From: Tenodera sinensis | Taxonomy: Eukaryota > Arthropoda > Insecta > Mantodea > Mantidae | Reading direction: 5' to 3' | Assembly (NCBI GenBank): GCA_030765045.1 | Contig: CM060968.1 | Coordinates: 106,075,904 to 106,139,903 of the forward strand | Length of the DNA stretch: 64,000 nt | Notes under the pieces: model-generated | Database searches by the model: none | What the model was told of the DNA's origin: nothing | Seen by the model: only the letters and a program-made list of their open reading frames with translations | Part shown: positions 55,391 to 64,000 of the stretch, piece by piece | Position numbering within the stretch: the first letter of the stretch is position 1 | Layout: every line of letters begins with the position of its first letter | Made by a program: the position numbers and the translations under genes

Positions 55391-56383
55391 AGGTTTTTTT
55401 TTTTTCTTTTCTTCTCTCTCTCTCTCTTTTTTTTTTTTTTTTTTTTTTTCCTTTCCCTCCCAGGTTTTACACCTCATAGACATGGGTAGCCAGGATTTTT
55501 AATGTACGGAGATGGGATCAAAAGCCGCCAGGACCGTATTCTCGGTCTGAATTTTTTATCTCGATATTTTCCTGTCCTTATAACTGGAAAATGCCGAAAA
55601 GTATTCTAAACTTAGGCCTGGAACACACTCCTTAAGTTTCCTTTCCCAATTATTGTATCCCTTCATGTGTCCACTGCCTATGATTAGGTATACATTAACA
55701 AGGGGCGCTAAATACTATTAAAAATAACAAATTTTCCAAAAGCTGATACGAAACCTTCAGTGTTAAACAAATCTGGAATACCTGATACATTCGTCCCTTA
55801 AACTTTAAAGAATAAAGAATTTTCGAAATAACCGTAATTAGTACCAAAATGTTATTGTATTTTGTTACACCGAATTGAACTATCTGTTAAGACTGATCTT
55901 TCCAAGTTTCTCTTTGTGCGTTCTTGCAAGATAAACCGGAACATAATGGCAGCGAGATTCACCATTTTATTTAGCACATGTCCTTCTTGAAGCACCTATA
56001 AAATTTTATTTATAGCCCTGTGAATCTTTCAGAGTTGTACCTTGAACAGGATTGCAAACATTGGATCCAGATAAATTAGAGTAATTAATTACTGATCTAC
56101 GTCAACTACATACATTAATCATTCCGACGATGGACTGAAGCAGCTGACACTTTGCCTAGATTATGCTTCGTAATATTTTAATGTACCTTAAACCTCGTTT
56201 GGAAGTCCACAATGCTCTTCAGTTCACTTTATTTTCTGTTTTACTTGGGATACACAGGTGCACTTTTGTTTGAAATATATTATAATGACTGTCATCAGTG
56301 TCTTTATTAAATGGATCAAGGCAAAAGTCAGAGATAAATTTCAATATCAAATTAAAATACTAGTAAAAGCACACACACACTAT
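55391..56383. other. Pyrimidine tract then gene-free DNA
   Basis: 55395-55450 is a C/T-only tract (T runs and CT repeats). The rest to 56383 is AT-rich. A frame from 56258 follows a plausible acceptor (GGGATACACAG) but has no good donor. Confidence 0.4.
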
Positions 56384-56560
56384 ACAGGGTGCTTCAAAAG
56401 TTTACTGAAAAACTTATGGAACAGAAAGAGTAGTGAGGAGCTAAGATAAACAGCAATCCTAGCCAAGAAAGCCAACATTCCCAGGGGATAAAATCCCCAT
56501 ACTGGTACCGGGGATCTAACCCAGCGCGCTACCAACTGCACTACGGACCATTCACCCCCG
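56384..56560 (-). mobile_element. Mariner-like end and tRNA-derived SINE head
   Basis: TATACAGGGTGCTTCAAAAG at 56382-56401 looks like an outer mariner/Tc1 end. About 100 bp on, the minus strand shows a tRNA-like head: TAGTGCAGTTGGTAGCGCGC (A-box) and GGGTTAGATCCCCGG (B-box). No body recognised. Confidence 0.5.
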
Positions 56561-57035
56561 TGAATCTGTTAAATGTTCACCCACCTCTGTGGCGGTACGT
56601 CGGTTTGATGGCTGCAGCCCACCAGTGCACAGAATTATTGTTAATAGATTTTTTGTTTTTGAACGTTGTCTGCTTAATTTGTTCCTAACTTCTGTATGTG
56701 TGAATTCTTAATACAAGGTCAAATTCACACTAACTTTGATATAAAATATCAATCACCACAAAGTAAACCATTAAGAACAGAACTGACTCATACAGCAAAG
56801 AATATATAAAGAGGTATTAGAAAATTCACCACAAACTCCCAGGTTCCTAGGAATTGAAGAGAAACCCAAATGTATAAAGCTTTGAACATCAAAACTTGTA
56901 CAATCTCCGTGCTAGAGATTCAATTGTTTCAACCTAAGTGAGGAAATCTTCCGCTTCTGTGTTAACATAATTTATGCAAATTCAGCCACTTAAACATAGT
57001 TAATTATTTTACCATATCTAATGCAAAAGAAAAAA
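56561..57035. other. No gene seen
   Basis: AT-rich, nothing recognised. Confidence 0.45.
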
Positions 57036-57850
57036 GTTTATGGCCTACATTTACATGGCTTCCTCTGTGCTCTGTGCTTTATATAGCTTCTGCAGAATCT
57101 TATTATACCATTTTATTATACATTTCGTTGTAGGCACAGGGGGTATAGAATATACCGAATACATAAATGAATCTTTATGTGCGGGTTGCTATACACATGC
57201 TGGCCTTCAAATTTCATACTCTTTCCAGTACATCGCGAAAAACAAATGAAGAGCGAGAGTAACTTAAAAAACTGACAATAGTATTGGGACACTCAAACCA
57301 ATAATTAATATACATTTCAGAAATGGCTCACACTTGAAAAATAATTATTTAAAATAAACAGTTTGCTTTAAAGTGATGATTTTTTGCAAGTTTGTAACTT
57401 TTAAGTTTTTATCCATCTCTTATACTCGTATTAACTTGTTATACAAAATTATATATCTTCTTAAGATGAGGATTTTCTAGGCTACTCCCAGAATGTTCAA
57501 GTTGTAAATTTCATTTGTATGTAAGCACCATAAATATATTATTTTAATACAAATTATTAGAGCCAATTTTGAAAAAATTAAAAATAATGAAAATTTGTTT
57601 ATGTAGAGAGTAGTTTGGGCTGGGAGATTTTCATTAAAATCTTCATATCGCTTCTCTGAAAGATAGATATTGAGATTTATATTGATTCGACCTTTACTTT
57701 TTTATCTATCACGATACATACGATGGACCTTTCTGTAAATTTCTTATGGATTCAGGGGCCTCAAATAATGTATTTCTGATGAAATATCGGTATCGAATTT
57801 TTGGAAAGAATTCAATACTTCCTCTGGTTACCACGTATATGTTCTAGACA
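57036..57850 (+). repeat. Diverged R850 copy
   Basis: Head CTACATTTACATGGCTTCCT; middle AATGGCTCACACTTGAAAA; CTTCATATCGCTTCTCTGAA; TCAGGGGCCTCAAATAATGT; end ACTTCCTCTGGTTACCACG. No microsatellite at the usual site. Confidence 0.75.
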
Positions 57851-58047
57851 GTAACGAGTTACATTAAGAAATAGGAGTAATATGTTGTTGTTAGCTAATG
57901 CTGGATTTTTGACAATGAAGTCATTAATCCTCTTGCTCTCCAATATCTGAAGAGAGCAATAGCAGTAATAGTAACCGTTTTTTTTTAGAGAGCACCATAT
58001 TTTTATGTTTTGGCAGTCACATCGCTCTCTCACAACCCCCAGAATGT

Positions 58048-58150
58048 CTGGAGGACCACACCTGTCGTTGGTTTACGGGTCTCACCGACCTGACCGGGAG
58101 AATTATCAAAATAAATTCACCGACCATATCCCCTGATTACCAATCAGAGG
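58048..58150 (-). mobile_element. LINE 5'-region fragment
   Basis: GGAGGACCACACCTGTCGTT, GGTTTACGGGTC, CGACCTGACCGGGAG match the reverse complement of 25410-25495 in the internally deleted LINE. Only the untranslated 5' part is present. Confidence 0.75.
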
Positions 58151-58679
58151 ACGTATACATGCCATGACAGGTCAGCATGTAAAAAGTTGCATTCAAACAT
58201 TGTTATGTACATTGTTAGTAGATCTGGTCCTTCTGGTTTTTAGTTTTTGTGTATAACATAATCTACAGATTCACTGCTTACTCCTGAAGCATTTCTTTCA
58301 TGTTTTTTTTTTTTATTTTAATAAATTTACATTTTCTGTTTAAAAAATTAGTTTAATCTTAATCTTTATTTTTTCCTGTTTTAAAATTCAAAACAAATTT
58401 GGTAGGTATTTTTCTTAGCCCTATTTGGATTAGGTGGATTTTTGGGTCAGCGGGGTTTGAATTAGCAGAACTCTACTGTGTTAGAAACTTTTTTCTCATT
58501 TCTTTCTTATACTGAGAAAACCAAGAAGTCCACAATGGTCGACCATGTCCTAATCAACTAATTTAAAAGGGTATTGCTGGGCATATGTATCATAGCTGAG
58601 ATTAGACTAGCAGCCTATAGAGCCATCCAGACAGAAATATGGAGAGAGAACTGTTGTAGAACAGGTCATTCTTAGAAAA
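58151..58679. other. AT-rich, no gene
   Basis: Contains T/A-rich low-complexity DNA at 58290-58400. The LINE relic may start slightly upstream of 58680. Confidence 0.4.
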
Positions 58680-59720
58680 ATGGATGATTACATACTATCA
58701 ATGAAATCTGATTTTATGATAGAAAAACCATCATTTCCTCAACTCTTGAAAGTAAGTATTTCTAATAGAAATAAATTTCAAGAAGATCCCCATTTAGTGC
58801 ATAAGAACCATCTAGTAACTTCTACTGATGGCTCATTCATAAATGGAAAAACTGGAGCAGGTATCTATTATGAGTCTACGGGTGAATGCAAAAGTATAAG
58901 CCATGGTAGATATGCTACTGTCTTTCAGGCAGAGGTACTTGCTATACTTGAAAGTCACACCATTGCTAGAAAAGCAACTTTTAGGGAAAAATATCCTTAT
59001 AAAATACGACAGTCAGGCTGCACTTAAAGCTCTCAGCTCCCATCACTTTAGGCCTTAACTAGTGTGGGAATGCTATCACAACATATTAAATCTTTCTTTT
59101 TATAACACTGTAGAGTTACTGTGGATACCTGGTGATACGAGTATTGCAGGAAATGAAAAGGCTGATATCCTAGCAAAGAAAGGAGCATCTCTCCCCTTCA
59201 AAGGACCAGAACCTCTCTGTGGAATAAGCACCTTAGAAGCCAAAAATGCAATACATAATTGGAATCCAAAACAAGTGAGGAATAATACCACAAACTTTAC
59301 AGGCAGATAATTTAATAAGCCTGAGGGTACGCTAAGTAACTCACTCATTAGACTAACCAAGCTGCAACTTAGAAAAATTATTAGTTATACAGGCTGAAAG
59401 TGAACTAATTTTTTCTAGAAAACTATAAACTTTTAGGCTTTTTGATATTATACTTTCTTGTTATTCATGATAAGAGAAATTGACTGTTAAAGTCTGGTGG
59501 ATTATTTCACTTCCATCCCGTATTAACTGGACGTGGAGCATTCAGAAAACATCTAAGGATAATGGAGCTATACCAAATGGAAGCCATTTTTTGCTTATGT
59601 TTAAAAGCCAACGAAATGGTGAAGCAACTCTTATTAAAATGTGAAGCTACAGAACGGAGAAGATACCACATTCTTGAAGCCCCGCAAAATTAGAGAAAGC
59701 CTCCTTAATATTTTCAAATT
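58680..59720 (+). pseudogene. LINE ORF2 relic: RNase H and C-terminal region
   Basis: Frame 1 reads LVTSTDGSFINGKTGAGIYY (catalytic Asp in DGS) and FQAEVLAILESH (catalytic Glu). A frameshift near 58985 moves KYDSQAALKALSSHH (third Asp) into another frame. From 59062 comes LLWIPGDTSIAGNEKADILA with the final catalytic Asp in GNEKAD, although PGH has become PGD. After a stop, LTGRGAFRKHLRIMELY and LLLKCEATERRRYHIL give the TGHG..YL.R and Cys-rich C-terminal block. It is a 5'-truncated, frameshifted copy of the family also at 52445-52975. The reverse transcriptase part is absent. Confidence 0.88.
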
Positions 59721-60469
59721 GTTTTTCACTTAATCAAAGCATTTTTAATACTTGCTGAAGTACTGCAGAACACTAGAAGTATGTGAATGTTCTTTTTATC
59801 TGGAACTGAACTCTTCACTTGCAATAAGGAATTTCATGTCATTTTCTGTATTTACAGAGTCTACCTGATCATGAGAGCTGAATGGTATCTTCTGCTATAC
59901 TGGCAGGTGGCATTAATCAGTCTCAACTTTTTCAATGTCCAGCTTAATTTCAATTGAGAATTCAAAGGAGCATTGATTCTTACTGGGGTTGCAATAAAAG
60001 AATTACATTAAAAAAAAGATGCATTTCAGACTTTGCATGCTTCCTCAGTGCAATATTAAGATGGCTCAAAATGTTTCTATCCTTGATGAGTCCAAACACT
60101 GTTTTTAGTTGAGAATAACAAATATGTCCAATAGTACGAGTAAAATCTGTTCACTGCACTGCAGCTGCAGAGCCAATCTGAAATTTATATAGCACCACTC
60201 GAAAAGGTCTCTCAAAAGTGTAACCACCTTTCCCTTTTAAGTTGACTATGACTATGATTATGACTACATTTGGAAGTAGTCAGCACTGCAATTAATAATG
60301 GATTCAACAAACAAATCCTTGATAAGAAAATAGCACAATTCAAAAAACAGAAACACTTAAAAGAGATCACTAAACTCTCTCTCTCAAAAAAAAAAAAAAA
60401 AAAAAAAAGCAATGTGATTTTCAAAAAACTTCAGTTACCATCCAAGTAAGCACTACAAATTCCACATCT
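59721..60469. other. No firm gene; A run at 60387-60408
   Basis: A possible small exon (TGTATTTACAG acceptor at 59864, open for about 16 codons) is too short to call. An A22 run follows at 60387-60408. The part after 60200 could be the decayed upstream portion of the Penelope relic. Confidence 0.35.
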
Positions 60470-60955
60470 TCAAAAATTACAACATTATCTTGGCTCCACA
60501 AAATAATTTCAGCATATAGGAATTACTGTGCAACAAATCAAAGGACCAGATACACAGAACAAAAAAGCAGGAATCTATCAAATCAGTTGCCCAGATTGTG
60601 ACCAGATTTATGTAGGGAAAACCAAGAGGAATAAAACCAGTTAAAGGAACATATGAGATGGATCAAATACAAAATCTGCAGTCGCACAACATTTTTGGAT
60701 ATCCAACCACAACATTATGCCAAACAAAACTTTTAAGAGCTGCAAAACACGCTACAGAGTTGGATACCTGGGAAAAAATTAATATAGTAAAAAACAAGCT
60801 CCACATAATGAACTTTGATTTGCCTCCACAAAACCCTTTATGGAAGTTTATCGACTCACTACTAGATGTCAACCCAACCAACCACACATCAAACAATATC
60901 AACAAGAACCTGTTGGTTAATTCTGATGATGGGAGCAAGTTAAGCTCTTGAAACC
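60470..60955 (+). pseudogene. Penelope-like element: GIY-YIG endonuclease relic
   Basis: Plus strand reads ILAPQNNFSI, then KKAGIYQISCPDCDQIYVGK and TKR: the G-I-Y ... Y-V-G core of the GIY-YIG nuclease with the CxxC that is typical of Penelope-like elements. A frameshift leads to KEHMRWIKYKICSRT, and a third frame continues AKHATELDTWEKINIVKNKL, the usual H...LD..E...I....N block. The active-site Arg and Glu neighbourhoods are still visible. No reverse transcriptase domain is readable upstream and the frame is broken, so it is a 3' end relic. Confidence 0.8.
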
Positions 60956-61141
60956 GGTCAAGACTAATTAAATGTAAGTGATATGTGTTTCAATCCAACT
61001 TAGTCTTTGTTACAATTTAGATTCAAATCATTGTTACTATCTTATAAAAAGATACGTAATCAGTTTTGTTTATTTCTTGAATGACCTCATCATTATATAC
61101 TGGTACTTTTAGTATGAATTCTTAATTCTGTATGATTTTAG

Positions 61142-61383
61142 ATGTTCCTTTAAATGCAATGGAAGATGATAACTATAAATTCAATTCCCTTTCCAGCTCA
61201 GCTCTGAACTGGATTAATTCTGGGAATGTGCCTTTGTTATTCAAGTCCTCTGAATCATTGTGTCCACGTAATGCTAATTCTAACTTTCTACAGGACCTTA
61301 TTCAATTGGTTGCTAAATGTAGCATATATATATATAGGAGTAATATATTTCCCCTGGAAGATATTCATCACAATTTAGTCTGA
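61142..61383 (+). CDS. Candidate 3'-terminal coding exon, unknown gene
   Basis: AATTCTGTATGATTTTAG ends at 61141 as an acceptor. The following 242 nt are open in only one frame (needs one base from the previous exon) for about 80 codons to a TGA: VPLNAMEDDNYKFNSLSSSA, LNWINSGNVPLLFKSSESL, FLQDLIQLVAKCSIYIY and a final HHNLV. The mix of residues looks like a real protein C-terminus, but no family is recognised. An AATAAA at about 61842 could serve as poly(A) signal after a 460-nt untranslated region. Evidence is a single splice site plus composition; moderate to low confidence. It might be the end of a gene that includes 44503-44664 and 48831-48986. Confidence 0.35.
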
Positions 61384-62164
61384 GCTTTTCAAGCATAGAG
61401 GAAGTTTTCCTCTGTATTTTCAACTCATGGATGTGTTCTAAATTCTTGCTTTGTTTACCTTATCACACTGTGACTGGATACTAAACTATCATTAACTTCA
61501 CACCAATACTAACTTTGCGTATCTAGTACTCAATGCGTAAAAGCTGTTTCAATAATTTGGAGCAATCTGAAAGCATATCCACAAAAAGTCTACGAGAAGA
61601 GAGTAACAAAAAACGTTAGTCTGCTGTTGGTTGCTTGAAGAGCGCCTCTTAATCAAGATGTGAAGTTGTGTGTGGTGACAAACCAGTCACTCATAATTAA
61701 CACTGTCATCATAGTAGCCAGTCTCATTTATCATCCCGTCAGTCGCCATAACTGATGCAGTTCCTTCTAGCACAGCTGAGGTGCAATGTTTCCTACAGTA
61801 ACGATCGCTTTTCTTTCTAACCGAGAAACTAATGTAGAATACAATAAAGAATAACTTTGTGGGCATGTTCCTGAACGGTAATAGTTACAATTTGGCGTGG
61901 ATTCCACTCCCTCTGCTAGTTGGAGACGTTGCTACTAAGATGTGGAAGATTGGTCTCCAGGAGATCTGCTACCCAATGTTTGGTGTCACAGTAGCTCTAG
62001 CATGAGGTCTTCACCTGCAAGGTGTGTGTGAGAGTGTTGGCAGGAATGGAAACAAACGAGGAATTCAAACACGTCACTTTATTTGCAAATTTAAGCTTTT
62101 TCTTAGAGAACTGCCGGCAATATCTGATTAAAAATATTAATTCTAACATCAACTGTAATGTCAT
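61384..62164. other. Possible 3' untranslated region, otherwise gene-free
   Basis: No frame of note. An ACAATAAAG signal at about 61841 is the only landmark. From about 61620 the DNA is less AT-rich with no recognised repeat. Confidence 0.35.
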
Positions 62165-62350
62165 AACACTATAACCTTGTCACCCTTAAAGTGACCGACG
62201 AGTAATGTGTACGCGCCAAGCTTGCGTACAAAGAGCATCTAATCACCCTTACCAGAATACGCCTAGCGACCTGAGCAAGCTGCGAAAAACCCGTGGGTCT
62301 GGAAGGTCGTACACGGTAATCGAACCCTCCGCACCTAACGAGTATAGGCT
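62165..62350 (-). mobile_element. tRNA-derived SINE fragment
   Basis: Minus strand: GGAGGGTTCGATTACCGTG includes a B-box; a decayed A-box region lies upstream at CTCGTTAGGTGCG. The body contains CCCACGGGTTTTTCGCAGC and GTGACAAGGTTATAGTG. Family unlike the others. Confidence 0.45.
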
Positions 62351-62395
62351 GCAAAACACCTTCCAGTTTCATTTCATAAATTAGTAAACTATTAA

Positions 62396-63143
62396 AAATC
62401 TGATATGCTACACTCACATGACTTCATCTACCACTTCGTCAACAAATACTCTCGCAAAATTTTACTATTCTATCTGCTAAGAAAAACGTTAACGTTTTTA
62501 GAAATAGCTTTGTTTCATATTTCCTTGTCGACACAATGGGAATAGAGGAATGCAGTAGATGGTCAAATGTCTTAAGAGCCGATCACTATGGCTTTTCTCT
62601 TTGTATGAGCAGGAGAAAAGAAGTATGAATAACGACTTCCTATTTAAGAAATGTATAAGCATTGGAAAATCTATACTAAGAACGAGGAATACCTTGGAAA
62701 TGGTTAACTCAATAAAACAGTACAGTGTGTACATTGTTATGGAATAAGATCTTGCTTATATTGTCATAAAATATCCTAAATATATGGTATTTTAATCAAA
62801 ACTGTTGATAAAATCACATTTTTTTAAAATTGTTCCAATTAAAGGGAATTTTGGAGTGGGGGATTATTTTAAAAACCTCCGTGTCGCATCCCTGGAAGAT
62901 ATTGAACTTAAATACCAGGTTTGGTATCTAACCAACTTTTTTTTCTTGAGTGATGCTGTTCAGAGACAGACAGATAGGCGGACATGTATTCAGACACACA
63001 ATACACACAGATATTTTTCTAAAATTGCTATTTTTTGATTCGGGGAATCTCAAAACATGTATTTCCGGTGAAACCTCAGTATAAAATTTTTGGGTTAAAT
63101 ACGATACTTCCTCTAAATACCTACGTACTAGAGAGAGTAAAAT
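62396..63143 (+). repeat. Diverged R850 copy
   Basis: Head TCTGATATGCTACACTCACA, GACTTCATCTACC; older signature CTTAAGAGCCGATCACTATG; GTCGCATCCCTGGAAGATAT; end ACTTCCTCTAAATACCTACG then ACTAGAGAGAGTAAAAT (decayed hairpin). Confidence 0.8.
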
Positions 63144-63749
63144 TATTTTCAAAATTTTTGTATTTTATTCTTTACATACTTATAAAGAAAGCCTTGACTT
63201 TAAGTTGATAGTGCCTGGAGTAGAAAATAGCCTGTTACTACACGAAACTTAATTAATTGCACTCCACGGTGTGTGAAAGCAAAAGTCTCTTGCATTTTAT
63301 TCGAAGGAATAAACTTCAGCAAACAAAAGCCAGAGTTCAAAAAGCGACAATCGATTTTGTTCGTTTATTTAACGGCTACTTATCAAATGCTGCAGATGTG
63401 TGTATAATGAAACACTGTCAAAAGCTCCAAATAACCTGTATTCTAATCCTATAAAGGTAAAGAAAATGCTTCTTAATTACAAGACCTTCTTATAACTTTC
63501 ATACAAGGAATTTACGCAATCAAGTTCGTTAATTAGATAAGTAACTGCATAAAGACAGAAAGCTGACAGCATTAGAAATCAGTGAACCTATATTTTATAT
63601 TAATTGAGAACATTTTCATTATTTTCCAGATGGACGCAGACATAATCCAAAAGATTAACTTGGTTTCCTGGTGGCGGGGAAGCTTATTTCATTGTATAAA
63701 TGATAATTGGGTAGCCTTTATTAAAAAGAAATGGGATCAAAAAGAAAGC
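63144..63749. other. No gene seen
   Basis: The frame 63257-63454 has no family or splice support. AT-rich. Confidence 0.4.
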
Positions 63750-63900
63750 GCGAAGGTTTAAAATTTAAAGTATTATAACTATCTAAAATTTACTCCACCA
63801 TTACGACCGAAGGTTGGCCATGTGGCATTTGCAGAACTTGGAAGCTTGTCGGGGGAGATTAAGGAAGCCAGGTCTCTCTCAGTCAATTCTGAATGCTACA
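63750..63900 (+). repeat. Low-copy repeat, partner of 20085-20240
   Basis: TTTAAAATTTAAAGTATTAT, ATCTAAAATTT and TCGGGGGAGATTAAGGAAG line up with 20085-20240 in order. No class assigned. The window ends 100 bp further on with nothing else recognised. Confidence 0.5.
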
Positions 63901-64000
63901 CCGAACGAGTTGGTGTATCATTTTCTGTTCGGACACCCATTGTCACCAGTCTGCTTGCTACAGTGTTGTTGCCACAGTGAAATTCCGGTACGGAGTCGAG

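Overview
The window is a gene-poor, AT-rich stretch of animal nuclear DNA, almost certainly from an insect with a large, repeat-rich genome. Evidence: tRNA-derived SINEs, several non-LTR retrotransposon relics, Penelope-like, hAT, pogo-like and many mariner-type transposase relics, introns with GT-AG borders, long microsatellites, and no operons or bacterial signals. A hemimetabolous insect such as a cockroach, termite or stick insect fits the element mix, but that is inference; the species cannot be fixed from the sequence.

The dominant feature is one dispersed family that I label R850 (about 850-890 bp full length). About thirty copies or fragments, on both strands, cover roughly a quarter of the window (my estimate by eye). 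Full or nearly full copies: 5601-6405, 24958-26591 (interrupted), 36676-37526, 40961-41851. One end carries a hairpin with arms TACTTCCTCTACT and AGTAGAGAAAGTA; the other end carries the same 12-mer ACTTTCTCTACT once. The interior has a fixed place where CA/GT microsatellites sit. Some copies lie head-to-tail with a shared junction, some are fused head-to-head, and one (42226-42430) keeps both ends but has lost the middle. An older, more diverged layer (7440-8672, 13298-15060, 33560-34200, 42920-44195, 45690-46735, 51025-52030, 57036-57850, 62396-63143) shows long residence in the genome.

Other elements are nested in or beside R850 copies, giving a relative age order. These include a 749-bp internally deleted LINE with a 15-bp target-site duplication (25200-25948), a SINE with a 12-bp duplication (24036-24272), a 173-bp GC-rich insertion with an 11-bp duplication (22788-22960), and a mariner with about 108-bp terminal inverted repeats (43244-44051). 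Degraded coding relics include LINE reverse transcriptase fragments (minus strand at 495-835, 19212-19910, 37560-37960), LINE RNase H fragments (52445-52975 minus, 58680-59720 plus), a hAT transposase with the DES motif (49443-49799), a Penelope GIY-YIG domain (60470-60955), a pogo/CENP-B-like relic (42437-42910) and six mariner-type relics.

Host coding sequence is sparse. The best candidate is a 232-nt acidic exon on the minus strand (53102-53333) with strong splice sites on both sides. Weaker candidates on the plus strand are 44503-44664 and 48831-48986 (both phase 0/0, with splice sites) and 61142-61383 (possible terminal exon). No family could be named for any of them. They suggest that 44-62 kb lies inside one or two genes with very large, transposon-filled introns; the first 44 kb looks intergenic or deep intronic.
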